NCBI RefSeq assembly: GCF_025024155.1 | Contig: NW_026251828.1 | Span: forward strand, 18,998-82,997 | From: Gamsiella multidivaricata | Lineage: Eukaryota; Mortierellomycota; Mortierellomycetes; Mortierellales; Mortierellaceae | Length of the DNA: 64,000 nt | Reading direction: 5' to 3' | Part shown: positions 42,716-51,964 of the stretch, in pieces | How positions within the stretch are numbered: position 1 is the first letter of the stretch | Layout of the letters: each line of letters begins with the position of its first letter | Notes under the pieces: model-generated | Told to the model about the DNA's origin: nothing | The model's database searches: none | Seen by the model: only the letters and a program-made list of their open reading frames with translations | Program-made: the position numbers and the translations under genes

Positions 42716-42858
42716 AGGCGTGACTGGCGTCAATGTCACGGACACTATATACTTTTGCGTTTTACAGTATTCTTTTTGTGGGGGTCAATTCAAATGTTCG
42801 AATTAACTTTTATCATCGATTTCACTATCAGAATGATGATAAAAACCAGATTCGACTG
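42716..42858 (-). repeat. Right arm of outer inverted repeat
   Basis: Complement of 40250-40392. Ends in CGACTG next to a TA target duplication. Confidence 0.88.
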
Positions 42859-42860
42859 TA

Positions 42861-43329
42861 TTGGAATTTTGAATGAGAAATGTCATTGGAGCTTGACCAA
42901 ACTGCGGGTCAGGGCAGGAACACCAGAAGATTCAGTTGGCGCCAGCATCAGCGTTCCCATTATGATGAACAGCCCTCCGAGAAACTACACACGCTCCTAT
43001 TGATCGGCAAAAAAAGTTGGTAAAGGATAGACAGGACAGACAGGACAGACAGGACAGACAGGACAGAAAAAAATCTGCCACACTGCCATGCAGCCTTCAG
43101 CCTGTCAAATTTTTTTATCAAAAAGAGAGTGTCAACACAGAAAAGCATATATAATTTTTATTTTTGCTGATTGGGGATCTTTCTGGCCGATGGAGTTGAT
43201 GGACCGATATCGTTGCAATTTGTATCGATAGATTGGATCAATGTTAGGATCACGTTGTTCGTAGTCGTGTCCTTCCCGGCTGAGGCTATGGTGCACTTGC
43301 CGTGCGGCCTCCCTGTGCTTGATGCACTC
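42861..43329. other. Spacer right of the nested transposons
   Basis: No gene is visible. It includes the nine-base tandem repeat and an AT-rich stretch. Confidence 0.35.
43030..43066 (+). repeat. Nine-base tandem repeat, unit GACAGGACA
   Basis: Four perfect copies plus one base. Confidence 0.95.
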
Positions 43330-45110
43330 CATTGCTTTTCTTTTTCGGCGAGTTCATGATAATCGCATCAAGATTACGTGGTGAAAATGGTAGTGTGACC
43401 CGTCCCTGCTGCAAGAAACTGTCATCCATAGCCTGTATCTGCGCATTTTCGACTTTCTGCTGCATGCTGCAGAGATGTTGCTACATGGGAGTGAGCGCAA
43501 GCAGACAAATAAATAACGAGAACAGGAGAGAACAGAACGCAACACATAAAACTACGACGTGAATTTACCACGTATGTGAGCAGCCATCCAAGGGACTGTC
43601 CATCCAGAAATGCCTTCAGCCCTTTCTCATCAAATGGTAGCTTGATGGCCACTCGGGACAACAGACCAGAGATATGGATGTCTTCGTATCGGTGGAGATA
43701 GACAATAGCACCAGTGTACCCAGAGACGTCCAGGAAAACCATGTAGTCGCCATTTTGAAGATCAAACTTTCCATGTCACTGTAAGTAGACCATAATCGCC
43801 TTGTTGATTCAAATGTTCTTCCGTGATTGCTTCTTGTTCTCCTCACTATCTACCCCAACAGCCTTGAGCTCATTGTTGTTTAACTCCAGGCCATCGAAAT
43901 GCAGGTGGAGATCCATCTCCCGGCCACAGACGCCCTTGCTCGCTCCACTAAACTCCTACTCTTGAAGGGTTCTGATCTCTTTCGTAGCGTCAGATGTGAG
44001 CTCGCCACTAAAGAAAAGAGGCAACAAAATATCAGTTGCAAGACCACATGAGCAAGAACATTAGTAACAAGGAACACTGTGAGCGCATACATCTCGAACT
44101 TGAGCGACCCTTCCGAGATGAAATCAAGAACAGCCTTCCATGTTGACACAACCGCATATACAGAATTGCCAAAAGTTCCTGCAATAATTTTGTCCGCTCT
44201 AACGAATATGAAATTTTAAGTTAGTAAAGACCATGAAAACAAAACCTAACGAAAGAATGAGACAACAGCAGATAGATATGAAGCTTACAGGAATCGGACA
44301 ACGTCTAGAACAACCTTCAGCAAAGGGTCCACTTGTTCTCCCCGCCGCACCTTGCCTACGCGTCCGGCATCCAGAATGCTGACCTCGTCACAGAGATGAC
44401 TTATGCCGTGCAATGTTTAACCCCTATATCTACTTACAGACAGGAAGTCAACGAGACAAGAGAGGGATCTTTATTTATTGGGCAGACGGGCCCCTTATAA
44501 AGTACTACCCATCTGCACCACGTTAAGGGCACTTGTCTCTGCTCGTACGTACCACATAGGTCAATATAGTGCACGCATTTGGTGAGAATTTCCTTTAGCA
44601 GTTGGAGCGTGTCGTTGATGCTGCCATCAGGTTGTGCTTTGGTGCTGATTCTTCGATATCATTAATCAAATGCATGCCGAACATGTCCCTGGTGTCAGCA
44701 GCTCGAAGATTAATTACTCCTGATAGTTCCACTAGGAGGTCCTTCTCATGCTGGAGGACAGTTTTCCTGTCTTCAAGGTTGGCACAGATGTACGTATATA
44801 ACGCCTTGCGCGTCACAGACAGGCTGCCTCCAGAGGGGATCGGCGTGACTGATCGGCCATGGTGTAGAATACCATGCATAATCTTCATAAGTGAGCCCCA
44901 AGGCTCGCAGAGGGATAACAAAGCTTCCAGCGCCTCAGTTCGGGTTCGCTTTCGAACAAACTCCTTCTCTCGCTGGTTGGTGGTAGGATGCTACTGATTT
45001 GTGATGTCTTTGACCAGCTCATCTTCAGCGTAAATGATGAGTGAAGCGGCGCTCGCAAAGGAGTTCTCTCGCACTTTTTCCTTGAGTACAAAAAATAAAA
45101 AAGAATTCAC
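43330..45110 (-). pseudogene. Decayed multi-exon gene of unknown family
   Basis: Minus-strand exon-like blocks appear in order: FASAASLIIYAEDELVKD, EALLSLCEPWGSLMKIMHGI, TLQLLKEILTKCVHYIDLC, ILDAGRVGKVRRGEQVDPLL, KIIAGTFGNSVYAVVSTWKA, HFDGLELNNNELKAVGVDSE, DLQNGDYMVFLDVSGYTGA and a C-terminal VTLPFSPRNLDAI. Some are separated by plausible introns. Others need a frameshift (near 44640, and at about 43770 in an A3GT3 run) or pass a TAG (near 43960, probably once CAG). I know of no described domain here. The block may be a separate gene or the downstream half of the feature at 45.3-46.6 kb. Confidence 0.5.
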
Positions 45111-45239
45111 GAATTCAGATTTTGGGCAAAGCAAATATTACATTATTGCAAATTACGCTCTACCTTCGCATGCTCAGCAGCTCGTATGGCAGCCTCCTGT
45201 CTCATCAAACCGGAGAGTACTTGGGGCTCCTTTGATTTA

Positions 45240-46575
45240 GGAAATTTTACGCGTCTCTGTCTTCGCAATTTTTTTATGTACGGTTTTGCAGAGCAAAGGC
45301 CTCAGTCCAACGTCTCTTGGTCCGATTCTTTGCCGGTGACGCGGTCGTGCTCTCGATTGTGCTTGCTGCGTCCTCCAACTTAATACGTTCTTCGTATTCC
45401 ACAACAGACGTGTTCGCCAAACGAGCCTCAATCTCCTCCTCAATTCGAAGTGTCAGCTCCAAGCACCTCGTCACAGCCGCCTTCGCCTTTATTCCGAAAT
45501 CCTGCTTCTTCAAAGGTATGAGAAATGTGTCGAACTGCATGAGTCGAAAACACCTTTGAAGTCGAGTCGCCACAGCTTTGTCTCATCCTTGAATGTGCTT
45601 GACCCGAAAACTGCAATCCCTCGCCGTGGTACAGCTTCCCGACAAGTTGAGCGGACTTGGCTGACCCATGAGTCTCTCATGACCCTTGCCAGTTTGAACT
45701 CGTCCCGTACGCATTTGTCGGCCTTCGGGCTGTGGATTGTCGAGGCTTCGGACAAGTACAGCTGAGAAGAGTCACGGAAAGCCACTCCATCAGCATAATG
45801 GCCAACCTGTTTTGCCTCAATGAAAAAATCCTTATCCTGATTCTTCCTCTCCTGCACGCCCGTGATAAGGACCTCCAAGGACCTGGTCTCAATCCTCACT
45901 AAAGTCATAGCTCCCCTTATGAATGCCCACGTGAGGTCTATAAACCCCTCTCGTTCATTAAGGTCACTGGGTATTTCATCGTGGAAGGTGAAATAGTTCA
46001 GGCTACGATCCGTTAAAGAATGAAAACAATGGCAGATCGTTAGAATAAGGGGTGATAACCAGGGATTTAAAGTTACTTTCAAAGAAATGTCAAGATGGAC
46101 TTCAACTAAGGCATCATATCATGTAGCGCACTTACTAAGAGAGGACGACGTAGAAGATGTATCCCACAAGTGAGTCCTGCAAATTTTCGTCCCTTATAGC
46201 TTTTGACACATCTTCGTAGTGGTTTTTTGCGAACACGCGGTTAAGGATGCTTTCCAAGGTTGGCCACTTCTCATGAATGTCGGTCATGATGGGCTCGACC
46301 TTCCCAGCAACTGCTCCGACATGAGGCGGCAAAGCTTTCCTGAACTTGGAACCATGTCTCATGTCTGCGATCCCATCTCGAAACAATGAGAAGTCCTGTA
46401 AATGCTGAGGCCTGAATGCCCGAAACTGCTCCACCAGATCAACTTCCTCCACAACCCAAGACACCTCTTGGTTCAATACTTTAAAATATTCCAGATCAGC
46501 AGTGGGGTCCACATATTCTATTAAAAATAATAACGAGTGCAGGGCATGGTTCTCCACAACTAAAATAGGGCGCAT
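45240..46575 (-). pseudogene. Decayed gene of unknown Mucoromycota-type family
   Basis: From the ATG at 46575 a first exon (MRPILVVENHALHSLLFLIE to VGYIFYVVL) joins in phase through a GTAAGT intron to a second exon containing FTFHDEIPSDLNEREGFIDL, FFIEAKQVGHYADGVAF, LARVMRDSWVSQVRS and GIAVFGSSTFKDETKLWRLD. The text then needs one lost base at about 45550 to continue as FRLMQFDTFLIPLKK, ending IEARLANTSVVEYEERIKLE. The pattern recalls large unclassified families of Mucoromycota, but I do not recognise a named domain. The single-base loss makes it a likely pseudogene unless it is a sequence error. Confidence 0.5.
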
Positions 46576-46967
46576 GTGCAATTCATAAAAGACGTACAAA
46601 ATGTGAGATTACCAGTCTCAATAACTAATACCAAGAGGACGATGTCTCTCTTCGAAGGGACAGGGGAGTTGGCACTGGGCTAGAAGAAGTGACCTATCCT
46701 TACCTCAGACTCCGAATCCCAGGAAGGAGAACGCAGCAATTGTGATGGTAAGGCTTCTAAGCCAAAAAAAAAAAAAAAAAAAAAAAAAAAGGCGGCTCAG
46801 GGCGGTAGCTCTTGTGCATGTCATTTGTAAACGTAGTACTCCACTACAGCACACCACATAGGCATTACTTGATTCCAGCTCGTTATCGCTCTTCGCTTCT
46901 TGCCTGATGTTCTGGACCAGCGTCTTCTTGGACTTATCTTTCTTGTCAAAGAGAGGAGTCTCTTGTA
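46576..46967. other. Spacer with long A run
   Basis: No gene is seen. It contains an A27 tract and may be promoter for the genes on either side. Confidence 0.35.
46764..46790 (+). repeat. A27 homopolymer
   Basis: Twenty-seven consecutive A. It could be the tail of an old retroposed insertion or simple slippage; no target duplication was identified. Confidence 0.9.
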
Positions 46968-47549
46968 ATGGAGTCCCCAATCTCCGATCAACCCGCTGCG
47001 AACGATCGTCTGTCCTTTCTCGACCAGCCCACACGTGATCTGATAGAGCGGCCAGTAGCCGAAGGCCTGCAGCAGTTGGTACCCACACTTTTTGGCTGTA
47101 TTATGTTGTGTACTGACTGCTTATATCTGTTGCGAATACGCAGTATATCTTGCAACACGCAGGAATTACATGTAGCTGCCGTAAGTAACAATGAGAGCAG
47201 AAACCAGAGTGACAACAACGATGTTATCTATGGCAGCGGCGCCAGTCGAAGCCGAGGTTCTTCAATTGAGGTCAGTGCATAAGCGTTAGTTTAGTTGTCT
47301 ACCTGTCTGACGGGTCCATCATGAGATACTGACGCGATGTTCTTGTGTCAATTGCTCTGCCTTCCATAGCCATTTAAGAGGCGCATCGCAGAGGAGCTCA
47401 ACGCCGTAGTTCTAAACAGCGTGCGCGAGTTATTGAGTAAAGACACTTTCATTCTCCGTGCTGCGAAACATTATGGCATAGATCCAGACTCGCGTCTTGC
47501 CGTTATTGATGTGGGAGTAGTGGAGTTTTTTCTATCTCCTGACGAGTAG
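46968..47549 (+). CDS. Small two-exon protein of unknown function
   Basis: Exons 46968-47270 and 47370-47549 join in phase to 160 residues, with a GTCAGT donor and a CATAG acceptor. The second half is helical and regular (RRIAEELNAVVLNSVRELLS, then FILRAAKHYGIDPDSRLAVI and GVVEFFLSPDE). The first half contains a serine-rich stretch just before the splice (SGASRSRGSSIE). I recognise no domain. Coherent splicing and a clean C-terminus suggest a real gene, but its accessory-region setting allows for a fragment of a larger repeated family. Confidence 0.55.
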
Positions 47550-48585
47550 AAGCAGCAGCATCAGCACAATATCTCTACAAACTTTGTCCATTTAAGAACA
47601 TACGAGTACGAAAGAACAGGCATGTTTAAGCGTCTTCGTATTACCTTAGATTGCCAGTGCTCTAAGAAGATGCGGATCCGGAAGGACAGATTAAAGGGAG
47701 GGACTTCTGGTAAATCGAGGAATACAAAGCTGAGTACAATACATCATGCAGGCCTCAGACACGACACTCTGAGTATGATCCTCTACGTGCCTTGGAGTAC
47801 TATACGATGTCGAGATTGACTTTAGCAGGGCTACTGGCAGCCATGTTATCAGCTGCTCATGCGAATATTTCCGCTCAGAAGCGACTTGTGCAAGCACAGC
47901 GCTTTGGTGCAGCTGGAGATGTCCTCTATAAAGTTGTTCAGAGTGGAACCATGGACGTATGAAGAGAAATTCCACTTAGACATGGTCGAGCCGGACCACG
48001 AGGGTCCCGCGGGACCTGTAGCGCCTTCATTGCCATCCTTGGATGCCCTGGGCCGTCGCTTTGAATGTTTTAACGCCTTGAACGTTTTAACGCCTTGAAC
48101 GTTTTAACGCCTTGAACGCATTAAGTGACACATGTGCACCTTTACCACACAAGGAACGGATCAATCTATACTTACAACAAGCATACCAACGATTCAAGAT
48201 GCCCTCGATTTGTTTGAAGCAAGTTTTCCTCGGAAACAAGGCCACGATCTCAGCAATAAGCGGCAACGCCAATGCTACTAGAGCTGATGGAGTTTCCATG
48301 CACATATAAGGGCGATTTCAGCAAAAGTAGGCCTTAGACTTTTCTCACGGCGGATAGTAAAAATCTAAAATAAAGTTTTACGCACAAAACCAATGCAAAC
48401 CGTGGGGGGAGCAAGGGGCGAAAAGAGAACTTGGACACCGAATCACTCATGAATTCTTTCGACAGCACAAAATGGCCAATTGCTATGGCTATATTTACAG
48501 AAGAGAAACACCAATATCCTCAATCGATAGATGCGTCATTCACCTACAAAATAAAAAAACGGTGAATAAAATCCGATGAGTATCC
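47550..48585. other. Spacer with short protein-like frames
   Basis: A short plus-strand frame at about 47807-47962 (AHANISAQKRLVQAQRFGAA) and another around 48112-48309 look protein-like but are too short and unlinked to call. A 17-base tandem repeat lies between them. Confidence 0.3.
48067..48117 (+). repeat. Seventeen-base tandem repeat, unit GTTTTAACGCCTTGAAC
   Basis: Three perfect, adjacent copies. Confidence 0.95.
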
Positions 48586-49272
48586 ATGACCCTGTACTCG
48601 GAAATAGTACGCAGCGTCGTCTCACGCGAGTTCATTCTCTTCAGAAAACCGCATTCCACCGGTTCACTTGACCGACAGCGCCAGCTGAGATTTACAATCG
48701 GCCAAGTGGAGGCGAGCGAGGTGGAAACTAAGGATAAATATCGAGTCGGTCAGTTTCAAGTCATGACATGGAGCACTAGAGCATGGAACTCGATTACCAC
48801 AGAAGCGATCCAGAACTGCTTTTGGCATACTGGTCTCTTTGATCGTGAAGAACAGCCTGTAGGCCCTCCCACAGCAACCCTCAGCCATGACATGGAGATA
48901 TTAAGGCAGGTAATTCTACAGCTTGCAGTGCGACGGCCAATGTCAGTCGACGAATACCTCAATCCAGAGGAGGAACAAACCCACGCTCACTACGAGCTCT
49001 CGGACGAGGAACCTTTTGAAAGTGCGGCGTCCCTTGAGGACGAAACTGCGACGGAAGAAATAGAGATGGATGAAGATGAACCACGTCAACCGACGGACAA
49101 CGAAAAACTTGCCGCGCTTTACTTGGTTATTAGCATGCTGGATGGAGGTCATCTGCCTATTGACAACCCAGACGATGAAGAGCGAACCATCGATGCACTG
49201 AGAGTCCTTCGCACCAAACAGCAAGCGCTGCGATTAGTGGTAGAGGTTGGCGATTTTACAGTATTCATATAA
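48586..49272 (+). pseudogene. C-terminal remnant of a pogo/Tigger-type transposase
   Basis: A single 228-residue frame holds the conserved end of DDE_1 transposases: FQVMTWSTRAWNSITTEAIQ followed by NCFWHTGL, then a long acidic tail (DETATEEIEMDEDEP). The catalytic core with its three acidic residues should lie upstream and is absent, so this is a truncated copy. It is not a fragment of the intact element at 40-42.6 kb, whose C-terminus is different. No inverted repeats were found around it. Confidence 0.6.
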
Positions 49273-49433
49273 TCGCAACACTCCCGGACCAAGGTCAGTA
49301 TCTTTGCAAGCGCAACTATGTTATTACACTGATCACCACTCATTCTATCCTCAAATTCTACAGCCGCAAATACACCCGACATAGCCTCATTTCAAATCTC
49401 TCTTAAAGCGGAACGGCGAAAACCTTCTTAACA

Positions 49434-50397
49434 TGGACGACCAACGCATACACAGCAACCTTGCTCGACCTGATCGATTCCATTACAGCAATCTCTCCTA
49501 GATACCTCAAATGCCCGTCGATGATCATTATCCATCATCCCAAGGCGATTCAAAATGCAATGGAAAAAGTTCTAGATGATACTCGTCTACGCAATATACT
49601 CCTATCATACATCCAAAAAAAAAAATCAACGCAATTGTGATCGACACCGACACGGCAACAAAAGCATTCAGCGAATTCACCCTCCCAGAAGTGAATACAG
49701 TTTTCAACATGAGCAACATGGACTCCCCTAACATTAGCGATTCCCCTAAAATATCACGTCTATCTTCGGTATCTCTCTTTTCACCAATTCAGCAACTTGC
49801 ATATCAAAAAACAGAGGACGAATTATCGACAAGAAAGCTGCTTTCATTCCTCAATACCGAGACTGCATGCTCCATCTACGCCAGCTGCTATTTATTTGAT
49901 AGCGTCAGCCTATTGGAGAAGAAGCTCATCGGGAACTTCGGCTACGGAAATCTAGACTATTCGATCGAGATTGTCGCATATTTCACCAGAGTCCAGCGTA
50001 TACTATTTAGTTTAATAAGTATACCTCCAGCTCACTATTATATTTTATACAAATAGATGATTTCAAAAAAGGAGTCGCTCAAAATGCAGTGCAGTTGGAA
50101 GCAGCTCTCATAAGTAGACAACAAGCACTAAGCCAAAACCATGCCTCCTACCAAACCCCTCTAATAGCCTATGGCATTGTTATTAACGCACAGGAATGGA
50201 TATTCTTAGAGGCAACACTACATCCAACAAAAAATTGCCTTCCTTCATTTCGTATCTCAAAATTTCCTCATACTGTCAACTACGACAACGACGGTTGGAC
50301 GAAGAAATCCAAAATAATTTTCAGTCACCTCCTCTGGAATATCCATAAAATGGAAGAGAAGATCAGTAACTTCGAAAAAAGACATAAAGCAGAATAA
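49434..50397 (+). pseudogene. AT-rich gene of unknown function, frameshifted in an A11 run
   Basis: The reading starts in one frame (TATLLDLIDSITAISPRYLK, MIIIHHPKAIQNAMEKVLDD, RNILLSYIQ). It changes frame at eleven A (49615-49625) and continues as INAIVIDTDTATKAFSEFTL to about 50010. A short intron ending in AATAG at 50056 then leads to DFKKGVAQNAVQLEAALISR, TPLIAYGIVINAQEWIFLEA and a final KMEEKISNFEKRHKAE. The last block resembles a C-terminal domain often seen in unclassified Mucoromycota proteins (memory of the pattern, not verified). The sequence is visibly more AT-rich than the neighbouring genes, which fits a different origin. The true start is not established. Confidence 0.42.
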
Positions 50398-50978
50398 ATA
50401 CCTGAATAAAAACTATTCCATCCATCCATCCACGCAGTTCAACCGCCTGAATATGTAGACACTGAATGTTTTCTAGACATTCCAATCAAAAGCGAAAGCG
50501 AACGGCGCGTATTAAACGCTTTAGACAAACTTATCTTTTTTAATGGCCTTTGGTACTGGACAACTACTTACAGCTCATCACGTATATTATAACGACACAT
50601 ATGCAATCGAATTATCCATCAATGGCTGCTACTCTCTAGGACAACTTTCAACAAGACTTTGTATACCGCAACATCCACTACATTGTTCCTCAACAACATT
50701 CCTTGTATATAATAGCTCATAAACAACAATCTTTCGTTCATTCACGACGAAACATGACCAACAATAATTGGCCAGAATTACATCTAAAAGGAAAACATGG
50801 AGTATATGTTGATAAAGCAAGGTGATGGAACGAGACAGTCAAATCGATCACACCGCACATTTCTTCACTTACCTTGCCTCGAGACCTTAATCCCTACTAA
50901 GGCAATCTAATAAACAAAACAGCAGGGTTTATTACATCAAATATAGCGGACACATTTCACTGTTTGGCTATCCAGTAT
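50398..50978. other. AT-rich spacer
   Basis: No coding signal was found. The stretch is strongly AT-rich and separates the unknown gene from the UCH-like gene. Confidence 0.4.
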
Positions 50979-51748
50979 TTATTGAGGGAAGAATGATGCT
51001 TTGTCAAGAACAATTAGGTGAATGTCGTTGTGAACTTTTGTATGGTAGGCGGTGTACGTCCAACCCTCCAGTCTCTGCTGTGCAATTTCTGTCCAATGGT
51101 CGCCCTCAGGTCCCAAATATACAGGGTCTGCTTGATAGCTGTCTATCTCCCATACATAACCTTTGTGCGGCATTATTAGAGTGATGTGGTTATCCGAAGT
51201 GCTTTCAGACGTACTGTCAAAATAATTCTCGTTGATACTTGCAATAGTATCAAGAACGGGCTGAATACTGCGCAATATATGTTGATGAAGGCATTGTAGA
51301 AGATTTTTTTGAAGACAACCCTACATTTTGAATGTGTATAGAGTAAATAACAATAAACAAATGGTCCCTTATAACAAAAAAAAAAAAAAAAAATACAAGT
51401 TGAATTACCGGTGTGGTATCCAACTGAACGTTTTCCAAAATGCTCTGTGATGTGCTCGAGGGGTTCCTATTCGCAACAAAATTGAATAACGCCATAGAGC
51501 AATATGGGCCGGACGTCATCTGCAAGGGAAAAGATACAGTACGTTAGATACAGAATTACGTTTATAGCTTAAAACAACGTACAAATACTGGTTACCTGCT
51601 GAAAATTAGTTGGTTTCATCGCCTCTCTGGTCGGCGCTATGAGTTTTCTCGGCTCAGAAAACCTAGGCATTTTATTGTCTGCATCGTACTCGGGCTCATC
51701 ATTGGTTTTGTCTTTGTAAAGGTGGTCGTCGTCGTATGTCTTGTACAT
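50979..51748 (-). CDS. Compact UCHL5-like ubiquitin C-terminal hydrolase (peptidase family C12)
   Basis: C12 enzymes cleave ubiquitin from small adducts or chains. Exons 51596-51748, 51409-51519 and 50979-51320 give 201 residues, all joined in phase 0 with good splice sites. The catalytic cysteine lies in SGPYCSMALFNFVAN, the histidine in SDNHITLIMPHKG, and the aspartate in YVWEIDSYQADPVYLG. Cys-His spacing is 75 and His-Asp spacing is 15 residues, essentially as in human UCHL5. The end (WTEIAQQRLEGWTYT ... DIHLIVLDKASFF) follows the UCH fold. The C-terminal ULD domain is absent. The N-terminus is short and acidic and lacks the usual UCH start; the true start could be further upstream, because an open frame extends 5' of the chosen ATG. 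The oxyanion glutamine is not placed exactly. Confidence 0.62.
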
Positions 51749-51964
51749 CAAACGTCTAGTTTGCTGGCTATTTCGGTAGCAAACTAGATAGGCCAAGTAT
51801 CTCAGCCTCTCGGTCGAACGTAAATTAGAATGAACTGCAATCTTATCCAGAAGCTTGTACGGAACACACACAAGTGGAAAAAAGCTAGACTAGGACTACT
51901 GGCGACGGCGGGCTTGATGCTCACTCGTAGAGGTTGGTCGCTTGGATCCTCCAGCTTGTCCTTG

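Larger units (their letters stand above)
40250..42858. mobile_element. Outer terminal-inverted-repeat element (MITE-like), host of the inner transposon
   Basis: A 143-bp inverted repeat begins CAGTCGAATCTGG at 40250 and ends with the matching complement at 42858. TA dinucleotides flank both ends (40248-40249 and 42859-42860). Without the inner insertion the element is about 380 bp with no coding capacity, as in MITEs of the pogo/Tc1 group. The two arms differ at a few positions (for example 40351-40354 against the right arm), so the element is older than the inner one. Confidence 0.85.

Noticed and set aside
43030..43066. The nine-base tandem repeat considered as a CRISPR-like array
   Set aside because: Copies are directly adjacent with no spacers, and the window is fungal nuclear DNA.
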